Shown one piece after another: positions 26,633 to 35,775 of a stretch of DNA of 64,000 nucleotides. The notes below the pieces were generated by a model. It ran no database searches. It saw nothing but the letters and a program-made list of their open reading frames with translations, and was not told the origin of the DNA. The translations under genes were made by a program, and so were the position numbers. Source of the DNA: Alloscardovia macacae (GTDB lineage Bacteria; Actinomycetota; Actinomycetes; Actinomycetales; Bifidobacteriaceae); contig NZ_MWWT01000001.1 in the NCBI RefSeq assembly GCF_002259705.1, positions 372,001-436,000 of the forward strand, read 5' to 3'. Position 1 is the first letter of the stretch; every line of letters begins with the position of its first letter.

Positions 26633-28960
26633 ATGAATAAACGCATACACGCAGTCGGCGCCCTCCTCGCGCTCCTGCTCGCCTGCCTGTTCGTGCTGCC
26701 GGGCGCACTGCCGCAGGCCAGCGCCAAGCCGACGAGCGGCACTCTGAAGCGTCCTGACCGCAGTACGTACATGATGGTACCGGGCTTCCGTGGGTACGCG
26801 CTCGGGCCCATAGCCATAGCGGATAACGGTGACCGTATGTACTGCCATGAGTGGGGTGTGACCGAATCGATGACGTACACGAACTCCACCCCGCTGCCGG
26901 ACAGCGCAGACACACGAGCAGCCGGATACCTTATCCAGAAGTACCAGCACTCGCCGGACGCGCTCATCCAGGCCGCGCTCGCGCTGAACATGCATGACCA
27001 CTTCGACCTCGCCTCGTCGCGTCCTGCCTGGGATAAAGACAGGCCTACCGTTATCGCGAAACTTCCTCAGGTGCTCGCCACAGCGCAGGAACTCTGGGCT
27101 GAGGGGCAGGCGCATGCGGTGGCTGGTACACAGGTATCCGTGCAGTACGCGCAGGCGCAGCGCCGCGGACAGGTGAGCGTGCGCGTAACGAATGCATCGG
27201 GAACTTCGGTAGAAGGCGTGCCCGTGAAGGTACAGCTCAGCGGTCCGGCGCTCTTCGACTCCACACATACGGCATCTGCTACGGTGACGAGCGGGCGCGA
27301 CGCTGTAACGCTCAGCTGGACGGCGACGGGCGAGGGAGAGGTAAGCGTCACGCAGCAGCTGTCCGTGCAGACACTGGATGACATCGAAAGCGCACAGAAC
27401 TTCGTGCGGCTCGGCGACGCGAAAGAGGTGAGCTTTGAGGGAGTACGGTTCCACGTGAAGAAGGCTTTTAGGCCAATTCTTTCGACCCATGTCCCTGGTC
27501 TCACTCTCGAAGCAGGATCCCTGCCTTCGGATACCGTGCATACAGCTGTAGCTCCGGGAGATGCGTGGGAAGAGGGAGTGACGCTGAATGCGCGCGGATA
27601 CTTCTTCGCTGGTCTGAGTCATGAAGCTGTCTCGAGTCTGCTGAACCGCGGTGTGACTGCCGTAAAGCCGGGGGAAAAAGCTGCAGACTATCTCCAGAGG
27701 CTGGAGGACGCTGGACTGACGCCTGTGGCTACAGCGCAGGTGGATGTGAGTGAAGCGGATGCAGAATATGATGTAGTAGCACGCGACTTCGCTTCCTCTG
27801 CGCAGCGCTATGAACTCAGTGAGTCTGATAGGTTCTCCTCATGGGTGTGGACCATAGCTGCAGCTGACCAGAGCTCGGAGGCTCGGGGGTGGATAGACGG
27901 TGATGCCATCTCGGGACTGCTCGATGTGAAAGAAAGTATCTCCACGAGACGTCACCTCATGGTGGACTCGACGGTGACCGAGCACTCTGCTTTTCTTCAT
28001 GAAGCGCTGACAGATAGGATAACGGTTTCGGGATATCCTTCGGACCACGGTGCTTTCGCGGGGAATGCGGAGTTCGGCTGGACAGCAGATACAGCGCTCG
28101 CTCAGGTGAGTGTGTACTGGTCGAAAGAGAAGCCATCGCGGGAGGCTGTACCCGAGCTTGATGACGAGCATGAGCTGCTAGGAACGTGGGACTATGCCGC
28201 GGTGAATGGTGTCATCGCTGTGGGAGGTGGAAAGCCGGATGCTCATGGTAAGCCTGTCCATATCTATGCACAGAAGCAGGGATACTATGCCTTCGTCTAT
28301 AGCTTCGCGGGAGATGACCGGGTCATGCCAGTGCAGAGTGCCTGGAATGACGAGTGGGAGTATACGCATGTGATGGATGTGCCGGTGCGGGTGGAGATTA
28401 ACACACATGTCTCGGATACGCATGTGGATCATGGCGAAGATTTTCACGATGTGGCGCGCATTACGGGAGATGTGCCGGAAGGTGCCTATGTGACCTTTGA
28501 CGCCTATGATGCGGTGGAATCCTCTTCTGATATGGGCTCTAGTGAGCTGCTGACGCGAGGAGAGCGTGTGCCTGTGCGTGGCAGTGACCGGGATGCTGAT
28601 GGTTCGTATGTGGTGGAAAGCCCTGCAGTTCATACCGAGTCGGGTGGCACCGTGTACTGGAAAGCTACAGTGTGGAATCCGGGAGGAGAGGTGCTGGCTT
28701 CGCATGGTCTGGGAGTGCCAGGGGAGAGCACGGAGGTGACGCCTCCGCCAGCGCCAGAGGTGCCTCCTGTGCCTGCTGAACCAGAACCGAAACCGGAGCC
28801 TCCTACTCCGCCTACGCCATCTGAACCTCCGGTACTGGCGAAGACGGGTGTGAGCATAGGCTTTATCCCACTCGTGGGGATGTGCGCGAGTGGGGGAGCG
28901 TTCTTTATCCTCTGTGCGTATGCGGTGGATAAGGTAAGGAGGGATAACGCACAAGCGTAG
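26633..28960 (+). CDS. Sortase-anchored surface protein with a TQXA/thioester-like domain
   Basis: 775-residue secreted protein. Signal peptide (GALLALLLACLFVLPGALPQ, then ASA). The N-terminal domain has Cys71 in MYCHEWG and Gln113 in IQAAL, the arrangement of TQXA-type thioester domains that bond covalently to host surfaces; the Trp usually found after the Gln is missing. Beta-sandwich regions follow, then a Pro/Glu stalk, LAKTG at 735-739, a helix and a basic tail. Start at ATG 26633 after AGAGAG. Thioester formation is inferred, not shown. Confidence 0.8.
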   Translation: MNKRIHAVGALLALLLACLFVLPGALPQASAKPTSGTLKRPDRSTYMMVPGFRGYALGPIAIADNGDRMYCHEWGVTESMTYTNSTPLPDSADTRAAGYLIQKYQHSPDALIQAALALNMHDHFDLASSRPAWDKDRPTVIAKLPQVLATAQELWAEGQAHAVAGTQVSVQYAQAQRRGQVSVRVTNASGTSVEGVPVKVQLSGPALFDSTHTASATVTSGRDAVTLSWTATGEGEVSVTQQLSVQTLDDIESAQNFVRLGDAKEVSFEGVRFHVKKAFRPILSTHVPGLTLEAGSLPSDTVHTAVAPGDAWEEGVTLNARGYFFAGLSHEAVSSLLNRGVTAVKPGEKAADYLQRLEDAGLTPVATAQVDVSEADAEYDVVARDFASSAQRYELSESDRFSSWVWTIAAADQSSEARGWIDGDAISGLLDVKESISTRRHLMVDSTVTEHSAFLHEALTDRITVSGYPSDHGAFAGNAEFGWTADTALAQVSVYWSKEKPSREAVPELDDEHELLGTWDYAAVNGVIAVGGGKPDAHGKPVHIYAQKQGYYAFVYSFAGDDRVMPVQSAWNDEWEYTHVMDVPVRVEINTHVSDTHVDHGEDFHDVARITGDVPEGAYVTFDAYDAVESSSDMGSSELLTRGERVPVRGSDRDADGSYVVESPAVHTESGGTVYWKATVWNPGGEVLASHGLGVPGESTEVTPPPAPEVPPVPAEPEPKPEPPTPPTPSEPPVLAKTGVSIGFIPLVGMCASGGAFFILCAYAVDKVRRDNAQA

Positions 28961-29008
28961 AGGGGGAGAACGCAGGCCAGAGATCTCAGAACAGGGATCC
29001 CAGAACGG

Positions 29009-29089
29009 AGAGCGCACAAAATTCCGCACAAACGAACATAAAAATGTGTACGAATGTGAGGTAATTCCGTTAGGAATACTGTGCGCTCT
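29009..29089. repeat. Inverted repeat before the alcohol dehydrogenase promoter
   Basis: 17-nt arms 29009-29025 and 29073-29089 (AGAGCGCACAAAATTCC, 2 mismatches) around 47 nt. The right arm ends 4 bp before TATACT (29094-29099), the likely -10 box of adh. It could be an operator, or a hairpin ending the upstream surface-protein gene. Confidence 0.6.
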
Positions 29090-29175
29090 GCGGTATACTG
29101 GAAGAGGTTCTGAGCACGGAAGCGAAGAACGTATACATCTCTATGTAGAGAGGGTCTACAGTAAAGGAGGTCGCG

Positions 29176-30186
29176 ATGAAGGCGATCGTAGCTACGCAGG
29201 ATAAGAAGGCAGCAGTAGTAGAAAAGGAGCTGCGTCCACTCGAGTACGGTGAGGCACTCCTGGATATGGAATGCTGCGGTGTGTGCCATACGGATATGCA
29301 TGTGATGCACCAGGACTTTGGTGATAAGACAGGCGTAGTCCTCGGACACGAGGGAATAGGTCGTGTGAAGGAAGTAGCTGATGGTGTCACCACTCTGAAA
29401 GTGGGAGACCGCGTCTCTGTAGCATGGTTCTTTAAGGGCTGTGGCCACTGTGAGTACTGCACGACGGGCCGTGAGACTCTGTGCCGTTCCGTGCTGAATG
29501 CAGGGTACACTGCAGACGGTGGCATGGCTCAGGAGTGCATCGTTCCAGCAGACTATGCTGTAAAGGTTCCTGAAGGTCTCGACTCCATGGCTGCGAGCTC
29601 CATTACCTGCGCTGGTGTGACCTGCTATAAGGCCATTAAGGAGTCTGGTGTACATCCAGGTGAATGGATTCTCATCTCCGGCCTCGGTGGACTCGGAAAC
29701 CTCGCACTTCAGTATGCGAAGAACGTCTTCCAGGCACACGTCATCGCAGTGGATATAAATGATGAACAGCTCGAGTTCGCGAAGAAGTTCGGTGCTGACC
29801 TGTGCGTGAATCCTCTGAAGGAAGACGTAGGTGAGGTAGTGCAGCGTGAATGCGGTGGCGCTCATGGTGCCGTCGTGACGGCAGTAGGGAAGAGCGCATT
29901 TAATGGTGCTGTAGATGCCCTGCGTGCTGGTGGTACGCTGGCGGCTGTGGGCCTTCCTACAGAGTCGATGGATCTGAGCATTCCTCGACTCGTTCTCGAC
30001 GGCATTCGCGTGGTCGGCTCTCTCGTAGGAACGCGTAAAGACCTCGAAGAAGCCTTCCAGTTTGGCGCTGAAGGAAAGGTAGTGCCACAGTGCCAGTCCC
30101 GCCCTATGGAGGATATTAATGATATCTTCGCAGAGATGGAGGCTGGAAAGATTCGCGGCCGCATGGTTATAGATCTGAAGCACTAA
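29176..30186 (+). CDS. adhP: Zinc-dependent alcohol dehydrogenase (AdhA/AdhP type)
   Basis: 336-residue medium-chain dehydrogenase that interconverts ethanol and acetaldehyde with NAD. It shows catalytic zinc ligands in [11 protein letters not shown] and [11 protein letters not shown], the structural zinc Cys cluster in [15 protein letters not shown], and the nucleotide-binding [14 protein letters not shown]. Strong AAAGGAGG before the ATG and heavy use of optimal codons suggest high expression, consistent with a fermentative redox role. Confidence 0.95.
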   Translation: MKAIVATQDKKAAVVEKELRPLEYGEALLDMECCGVCHTDMHVMHQDFGDKTGVVLGHEGIGRVKEVADGVTTLKVGDRVSVAWFFKGCGHCEYCTTGRETLCRSVLNAGYTADGGMAQECIVPADYAVKVPEGLDSMAASSITCAGVTCYKAIKESGVHPGEWILISGLGGLGNLALQYAKNVFQAHVIAVDINDEQLEFAKKFGADLCVNPLKEDVGEVVQRECGGAHGAVVTAVGKSAFNGAVDALRAGGTLAAVGLPTESMDLSIPRLVLDGIRVVGSLVGTRKDLEEAFQFGAEGKVVPQCQSRPMEDINDIFAEMEAGKIRGRMVIDLKH

Positions 30187-30200
30187 ATTATATTCTGATG

Positions 30201-30232
30201 AGGAGGGACTACTCAGACGAGTAGTCCCTCCT
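30201..30232. terminator. Bidirectional terminator
   Basis: Perfect 14-bp stem AGGAGGGACTACTC (30201-30214/30219-30232) with loop AGAC between convergent adh and nrdG. Confidence 0.9.
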
Positions 30233-30249
30233 CCTGTATGTGATACTCG

Positions 30250-30990
30250 CTACCTATTCTCCAGTGCTCCCTCAGTAGCCGCTCTTTCTTTCCCATACAT
30301 TTCCGGTATAAACCGCTCCTGGTCGTGAAGCTTATCCCAGATGACGGCATGCCCCGCCTCGAAGCTCTTCGCCACATCGAGAATCCGCTGGTTTGAGGAA
30401 CCGCGGAATTGAAGCAAAGAATCATGTAGACTGCTGATGTACCGCCCATCGACGAGGATGTCTATCCTGTGCAGAAGCTCGAGCTTATCCGGAGTCTCTC
30501 CCTCGCGCATAAGCTCTTCCCACGTATATCCGGTCCATGCCCAGATGTCCTTAGATGACCCAAACTCCGAACGAATGCGCTCAGTGAGACGCAGTAGCAT
30601 GGGAGTGTTCAGCAGGGGCTCTCCGCCGAGAAGAGTAATACCTTGCACATAGTCGAGGCTGAGATCCGAGATAATCTGGTCTTCGAGAGCCTGTGTGTAT
30701 TCGTGTCCGGCTTTAAAGTCCCAGATGGAGGAGTTATAGCAGTCGTGGCAGTGGAAGGGGCAGCCACTTACATAAAGCGAACAGCGGATTCCTTCGCCAT
30801 CGGTGACGATGAAGCGCTTATAGTCTGCCACGATGTTCTTCGAGAGCCTGCGGCCATCCCACTGGCCGGCGCGAGGATTATTCGCGAGATCTGTCGGTAT
30901 GCTCGGTCCACGCCCTGTCTCGCCGCGCGCAAAGTCGCGGTGTGCGCTTGTCCGCCTTTTTACTCCCGTTTTTTTAAATTCATCTGCCAT
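30250..30990 (-). CDS. nrdG: Anaerobic ribonucleotide reductase-activating protein
   Basis: Radical-SAM enzyme that installs the glycyl radical on NrdD. About 246 residues with CPFHCHDC (the CX3CX2C iron-sulfur ligands) and TLLGGEPLLN. A basic N-terminal extension of about 45 residues precedes the core. Start at 30990 has GAGGAAG upstream. It follows nrdD with a terminator-like hairpin between them (31011-31051). Confidence 0.95.
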   Translation of the reverse strand: MADEFKKTGVKRRTSAHRDFARGETGRGPSIPTDLANNPRAGQWDGRRLSKNIVADYKRFIVTDGEGIRCSLYVSGCPFHCHDCYNSSIWDFKAGHEYTQALEDQIISDLSLDYVQGITLLGGEPLLNTPMLLRLTERIRSEFGSSKDIWAWTGYTWEELMREGETPDKLELLHRIDILVDGRYISSLHDSLLQFRGSSNQRILDVAKSFEAGHAVIWDKLHDQERFIPEMYGKERAATEGALENR

Positions 30991-31010
30991 GCTGATAAGC
31001 TTCCTCTCTG

Positions 31011-31051
31011 AAAAAACGAGCGGGCTTGGAGAGTTCCCCTCGTCCAAGCCC
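31011..31051 (-). terminator. Intra-operon hairpin between nrdD and nrdG
   Basis: On the minus strand GGGCTTGGA (31051-31043) pairs with TCCAAGCCC (31030-31022) and is followed after GCTCG by six T (31016-31011). Likely a partial terminator that lowers nrdG relative to nrdD. Confidence 0.75.
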
Positions 31052-31071
31052 ACGACATCATTCATAAACGC

Positions 31072-33444
31072 TTACTTCGCGTCATCCCACCATTCACGCA
31101 CAGTGCCGTCCGCGAGGGTCACGTGCCCAGTCTCGCCAGCCATGTGCTTGACGCGGTGGGCTATCTCCTCGTGGCGGCCGTGCGCCATAGGGCGCTGGAC
31201 AGGGTTACCGAGGTAGCCGCACGTGCGCTTGGTGACGTTACACGTGTTCGGGTCGCTGTTCCCGCACTCTGGGCAGGTAAAGCCTGTCTCCGTAGGCTGG
31301 AAGTCCCCTTCGAAACCACACTTAAAGCAGTGGTCTATAGGTGTGTTCGTGCCGAGGTAGCCTATGCCTATGTTATGAGCGTAGTCCCACACGGCTTCCA
31401 GTGCCTTCGGGTTCGACTGAAGGCTCGGGAACTCGCAGTAGTTTATGAAGCCACCGTTCGCCAGGTATGGGAAGTCGCGCTCGTAGGAGAGCTTTTCCAT
31501 AGGCGTAGGGCGCAGCCACACTGGGTAGTGGAAGGAGTTCGTGTAGAAGTCGTGGTCGGTCACGCCATCCACCACGCCGAACTGCTCCTTATCCAGGCGT
31601 GCGAAGCGGTCAGTGAGAGACTCTGCTGGAGTGGAGTAGACGGAGTAGTGGTATCCTTCGGCATTATCCCACTCCACGCACAGGTTATGCATGCGACGCA
31701 CTATCTCGAGAGCGAACTCCTTACCGTTCTCATCCCAGCTGTGGTCCTGCATCCAGTCCTTACCGTAGAACATGGCCACAGTCTCATACAGGCCTATGTA
31801 TCCCAGCGAGATGGTGGCACGTGAGCGGTTAAAGAGCTGGTCCACGTTATCCCCAGGCTTGAGGCGTCCGAAAGCACCATGCTGGAAGAGGGTAGGAGCG
31901 TTTATAGGTGTGGCTTCCTTACAGCGCTTAATGCGGAACTGCAGAGCTTCGTGTGCTATGGCCATGCGCTGGTCGAAGAGCTTCCAGAAGCGCTTCTTAT
32001 CCCCATGCGACTCGAGTGCGATGCGTGGGATGTTCACCGTAACCACGCCGAGGTTCAGGCGAGAGTCCTCCACATCCTTACCGGTGTCTGGATCCGTCCA
32101 GCCATTCAGGAAGGAGCGGCAGCCCATCGGAGCCTTAAACGATCCAGTAATCTTCACGATGTTCTCATAGAAGACCACGTCTGGGTACATGCGCTTGGTA
32201 GCGCACTCGAGAGCCAGCTGCTTCAAGTCATAGTTTGGCTCGTTATCACGCGAGTTCACGCCATGCTTCACAGTGAAGACAAGCTTCGGGAAGATGGCGG
32301 TGTGACGGTCCTTACCTAAGCCCCGAATGCGCACGAGCAGGATGGCACGCTGAATCTCGCGTGCGAACCAGTCCTGGCCGAGTCCGAATCCCACGGTCAC
32401 GAATGGCGTCTGACCGTTACTGATGCGGTTCGAGTTTATCTGATACTCCATGGTCTGCATGGCGTCATAGATGTTCTTGCGTGTGAGAATCTTCGCATAC
32501 ACTTCGCGAATCTGCTCGAGCTCGTCTGCGTCCTCGTGGAACGGTGTATCCATAGGCAGAGGCTCGCGGTTTTCGAAGTGCAGCCAGTCTGCTTCACGCT
32601 TCTTAAACTCCTCGATGGCATGCTGGGCTACATCCAGAGGCTCGCCGTCGGGGAAGACCACGCGTGCCATCTCCATGTTCTTCGCATAGTCGAGTTTTGC
32701 GTACGGTGCGAGCATCTCGTCTGCGCGGTTCACCGTCTGGCCGCCATACTGCGAGCCCGCTATGTCCTTAATAATCTGCGTAATCTGCGTAGCAGCGGTA
32801 CCGATGGACTTCGGAGAGTCCATCATGGCGTTCCCGAGGATGAATCCGTGCGCGAGCATGTTCCCGAAGTCTGGCAGAGAGCAGTTCGTCATCGGCGTGA
32901 ATGGGCTGTAATCCGCGTCGTGGAAGTGGATGTCTCCCTTAATGTGCGCGTTCGCCACTTCTGGAGGCAGCATGCTCATGGCACTGGCCTTTGAGACGGC
33001 TCCGGCGAGCAGGTCGCGCTGGGTGGCGTAGACGTTCGAGTCCTTGTTCGCGTTTTCGCGCATGATGGTTTCGTCACGGTTTATGAACTTCTTAATGGCT
33101 TCGTTCACGTCGCTCGCCTTCGCGCGCGCGATGTCCTTATTCAGACGCCAGGTCGTGTACGCCTGCGCTATCTCGTACAGGTGATTATTTATGAGAGTGT
33201 GTTCCACTGCGTTCTGGATGTCATCGATGCGCACGTTCCCCGTATAGCGGCCTGTAATGACGCTTTCCACGGTAGACGTCATGTCCTCGATGCGGCGTTC
33301 ATTCTGGGAGTCCAATTCTTCCCCTACTGCGTGAAACGCTGCTTCGATGGCATGAATGATGTTCATGCGGTCGAAAGGAACCACGCGTCCGTCGCGCTTT
33401 TCTACCTGAAGTCCCTTCGTCTGTACAGCCGTCGCAGTAGCCAT
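31072..33444 (-). CDS. nrdD: Anaerobic ribonucleoside-triphosphate reductase, class III
   Basis: Makes dNTPs without oxygen, using a glycyl radical. About 790 residues: an N-terminal ATP-cone (VEKRDGRVVPFDRMNIIHAI), the catalytic barrel, a zinc site (CFKCGFEG...CPECGN) and the radical loop RTCGYLGNP near the C-terminus. ATG 33444 is preferred over one three codons upstream because GTGGAG lies at normal spacing. NrdR and DnaA boxes lie upstream. Confidence 0.97.
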   Translation of the reverse strand: MATATAVQTKGLQVEKRDGRVVPFDRMNIIHAIEAAFHAVGEELDSQNERRIEDMTSTVESVITGRYTGNVRIDDIQNAVEHTLINNHLYEIAQAYTTWRLNKDIARAKASDVNEAIKKFINRDETIMRENANKDSNVYATQRDLLAGAVSKASAMSMLPPEVANAHIKGDIHFHDADYSPFTPMTNCSLPDFGNMLAHGFILGNAMMDSPKSIGTAATQITQIIKDIAGSQYGGQTVNRADEMLAPYAKLDYAKNMEMARVVFPDGEPLDVAQHAIEEFKKREADWLHFENREPLPMDTPFHEDADELEQIREVYAKILTRKNIYDAMQTMEYQINSNRISNGQTPFVTVGFGLGQDWFAREIQRAILLVRIRGLGKDRHTAIFPKLVFTVKHGVNSRDNEPNYDLKQLALECATKRMYPDVVFYENIVKITGSFKAPMGCRSFLNGWTDPDTGKDVEDSRLNLGVVTVNIPRIALESHGDKKRFWKLFDQRMAIAHEALQFRIKRCKEATPINAPTLFQHGAFGRLKPGDNVDQLFNRSRATISLGYIGLYETVAMFYGKDWMQDHSWDENGKEFALEIVRRMHNLCVEWDNAEGYHYSVYSTPAESLTDRFARLDKEQFGVVDGVTDHDFYTNSFHYPVWLRPTPMEKLSYERDFPYLANGGFINYCEFPSLQSNPKALEAVWDYAHNIGIGYLGTNTPIDHCFKCGFEGDFQPTETGFTCPECGNSDPNTCNVTKRTCGYLGNPVQRPMAHGRHEEIAHRVKHMAGETGHVTLADGTVREWWDDAK

Positions 33445-33528
33445 AATCTCCACGTCATCCCCTCTAGATATCCCTCGTGATGAAGCCCTTTCATCACATC
33501 ACCGTGAAAATATAGTAGGACTACCGTA

Positions 33529-33575
33529 CGACTATATCTGGAGTACATTTTCCGTATAAATACTATATATAGTGT
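33529..33575. promoter_or_regulatory. Paired NrdR boxes upstream of nrdD
   Basis: 33560-33575 (ATACTATATATAGTGT) is a near-perfect NrdR box; 33529-33544 (CGACTATATCTGGAGT) is a weaker one. Their centres are 31 bp apart, three helical turns, the usual NrdR pair geometry. NrdR represses ribonucleotide reductase genes when dATP is high. Confidence 0.85.
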
Positions 33576-33595
33576 TTTTCGCCTTTGTGAGCGAA

Positions 33596-33658
33596 TGTGG
33601 ATAACTCGCCCTTTTGGCGCAAATCGGCGCGTGTCCACGTGGATGAAATCGTGGATAA
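33596..33658. promoter_or_regulatory. DnaA boxes upstream of nrdD
   Basis: TGTGGATAA (33596-33604) is a perfect DnaA box in reverse, and CGTGGATAA (33650-33658) has one mismatch. They lie just beyond the NrdR boxes, suggesting coupling of dNTP supply to replication initiation as known for E. coli nrdAB. Confidence 0.6.
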
Positions 33659-33662
33659 AAAA

Positions 33663-33688
33663 ACACGCCCACTAAATAGTGGGCGTGT
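33663..33688 (-). terminator. Terminator of the MFS gene
   Basis: Perfect 12-bp stem ACACGCCCACTA (33663-33674/33677-33688), 2-nt loop, followed on the minus strand by a T-run. Confidence 0.92.
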
Positions 33689-33711
33689 CGAAGGAGAAGG
33701 GAAAATTGACC

Positions 33712-35133
33712 TTACTCGTGCGAAAGCTCGTCGTTATACTTCGCGTCCTTCGTCTCCTTAGACAGAACGAGGGATACGAGCGTGAGAGCCGCCGCCACAG
33801 CGAGGTAGACGCCTACCATCCACGTGCTGCCGCCAGCCGCACGCCACAGCGCCACCGCGATGATAGGAGCGAGAGCCGCACCCAGGATGGAGCTGATGTT
33901 ATACGCGATAGCCGAACCGGTGTAGCGCACGTTCGTCGGGAACATCTCAGGCAGGAACGCACCCATAGGACCGAAAGTAATACCCATGAAGATGAAGCCC
34001 ACGATGAGGAAGGCTTCAGCAGCCCAGACGCTCGCCGGCGTGCCGTGACCGAAGTCGAGGAACAGCGGGAAGAGGAAGCCGAGGATGATGATGCCCACGG
34101 TCACCCAGATGAGCAGCGTACGGCGGCCCACCTTATCTGCCCATGGACCGGACAGCAGGGTGAAGATGGCGAAGAAGATGACGCCTATGATCTGCATGAG
34201 CACGAACTGCGTGTACGGAATGCCCAGGCCGTTCTTCTCGGTCGGCGTGGTGCCGAAGCTCAGGATCCACGTGGTGGTCAGGTAGAACAGCACATAGGTA
34301 GCCAGCATAGCGAAAGTACCGAGCACCACTTCCTTAAAGTGGTAACGGAAAGTATCTGCCAGAGGAGACTTCACGACCTTATCCTGCTCCACAGCCTTCT
34401 TAAAGGTCTCGGATTCGTTCAGCTTTACGCGCACCCACATGCCTACGGCCACCATAAGAGCCGAGAAAATGAACGGAATACGCCAGCCCCAGCTCAGGAA
34501 TGCTTCGGACTGCAGTACAGAGCTCGTCGGGTGAGGCAGCGCGAAGTTAATGATGAGGAACAGACCATTCGCGATGATGAAGCCGATAGGAGCGCCGAGC
34601 TGTGGGAAAGTACCATACAGTGCGCGCTTATCTTCAGGAGCGTTCTCCGTGGCTACGAGAGCTGCACCGGACCATTCGCCGCCGAGTGCGAAGCCCTGCG
34701 TCAGGCGCAGAATGAGCAGGAAGAATGGCGCCCACAGGCCTATCTGATGGTAGGTCGGCAGGAAACCGATGATGAAGGTGGCTATACCCATGGTCAGCAA
34801 GGAGATGACCAGAGTGGTCTTACGGCCGAGGCGGTCGCCCAGGTGGCCGAAGAAGATGGCGCCGAGTGGACGCGCCACCATCGCTGCGCCGAAGACAGCG
34901 AAGGAGCTCAGGAGGCTCACGGTGTCATTCCCCTTAGGGAAGAACAGGCTCGGGAAGACGAGCGCTGCTGCCGTCGCGTAGACGTAGAAGTCGTAGAATT
35001 CGATGGTCGTACCCACCAGGGAGGCTGCTATGACCTGGCCTGGGGTGTTATAACTGGATTTCTTCGCGGACGCGGTGTGCGCGGTGTGCGCGGTGTTCGC
35101 AGTGTTCGCGGGGGACGATGGTGCCTCTGACAT
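33712..35133 (-). CDS. MFS transporter, metabolite:H+ symporter (MHS) type
   Basis: About 473 residues, 12 membrane segments. The opening AASLVGTTIEFYDFYVYATAA and GHLGDRLGRKTTL are typical of MHS transporters (proline/betaine, shikimate, citrate); the substrate cannot be told. The N-terminus has a Thr/Ala/Asn/His repeat encoded by a 9-bp DNA repeat (about 35074-35106). Start at 35133 after AAAAGGGG. A terminator-like hairpin sits in the leader. Confidence 0.9.
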   Translation of the reverse strand: MSEAPSSPANTANTAHTAHTASAKKSSYNTPGQVIAASLVGTTIEFYDFYVYATAAALVFPSLFFPKGNDTVSLLSSFAVFGAAMVARPLGAIFFGHLGDRLGRKTTLVISLLTMGIATFIIGFLPTYHQIGLWAPFFLLILRLTQGFALGGEWSGAALVATENAPEDKRALYGTFPQLGAPIGFIIANGLFLIINFALPHPTSSVLQSEAFLSWGWRIPFIFSALMVAVGMWVRVKLNESETFKKAVEQDKVVKSPLADTFRYHFKEVVLGTFAMLATYVLFYLTTTWILSFGTTPTEKNGLGIPYTQFVLMQIIGVIFFAIFTLLSGPWADKVGRRTLLIWVTVGIIILGFLFPLFLDFGHGTPASVWAAEAFLIVGFIFMGITFGPMGAFLPEMFPTNVRYTGSAIAYNISSILGAALAPIIAVALWRAAGGSTWMVGVYLAVAAALTLVSLVLSKETKDAKYNDELSHE

Positions 35134-35182
35134 GATGGCCCCTTTTCTGTCTCTTCTCAAGTTTCACTCTATCTAAACGAAA

Positions 35183-35218
35183 AGAGCAGCCTCGGATGTT
35201 TTGCATCCTCGCTGCTCT
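35183..35218 (-). terminator. Hairpin in the MFS gene leader
   Basis: AGAGCAGC/GCTGCTCT outer stem (35183-35190/35211-35218) with an inner CGGATG/CATCC stem and TTTTCGTTT after it on the minus strand, 50 bp before the MFS start. It could attenuate the transporter or end stray transcription. Confidence 0.6.
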
Positions 35219-35368
35219 GTATGGTTATGAATTATGGCATATGGGAGACGCGCGCGGCGAAAGTGTCCACTACGTGAGAAAGGCGTGCGGGAAGAGGCTG
35301 CGTTTTTCTGCTATACTGAATGTCAATTTCCCCTGTACTTTCAGGGGTCTCATGGAAAGGGAGAGATA

Positions 35369-35650
35369 ATGAAAGATTTTCACGATTTTCTCGATGACAC
35401 GATGCAGGACAGCATGGGGCAGGCTCTGACGAAGAAGTCCACCATGTACCTCTTCGCTTTTATCTCGGCTGTATGCAGCCTTCTGGTGGCGTGCTTGTCT
35501 CCGAAGAAGAATACGGCGAGCGTCGCTCTGGGTGCAGTGGGTGCCACTCTCTGGGGTGTGCTCGCTTACACATCTTTCGTTCAGGAAAAGGATGAAGCGG
35601 ACGCTCTGTACGAGCTCGCGAGTGTGGCGGATGAGGCTGCGGGGGAGTAG
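35369..35650 (+). CDS. Small membrane protein, unknown
   Basis: 93 residues: an acidic amphipathic start (MKDFHDFLDDTMQDSMGQAL), two membrane helices (TMYLFAFISAVCSLLVACL and TASVALGAVGATLWGVLAYTSF) and an acidic tail. GGGAGAG precedes ATG 35369. TATACT at about 35312-35317 is a likely -10 box. No family recognised. Confidence 0.75.
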   Translation: MKDFHDFLDDTMQDSMGQALTKKSTMYLFAFISAVCSLLVACLSPKKNTASVALGAVGATLWGVLAYTSFVQEKDEADALYELASVADEAAGE

Positions 35651-35675
35651 ACCTCGTTCTCGTTAAAACCTGTAA

Positions 35676-35753
35676 AAAAACTTGGCCAATGGTTATGCCC
35701 ATTTTCTGCCTGACAGAGACGGAAAAATGGCTCAAACCATTGGTCAAGTTTTT
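35676..35753. repeat. Variable-stem hairpin, 26-nt loop (copy B)
   Basis: Arms 35676-35701 and 35728-35753, beginning AAAAACTTG and closed by CCA/TGG, with about five mismatches. The 26-nt loop begins TTTTC and ends GGAAAAA. This copy has A-run before and T-run after and could also terminate both convergent neighbours. Confidence 0.85.
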
Positions 35754-35775
35754 CAGTGAGCGGGGCGCTTACTTC

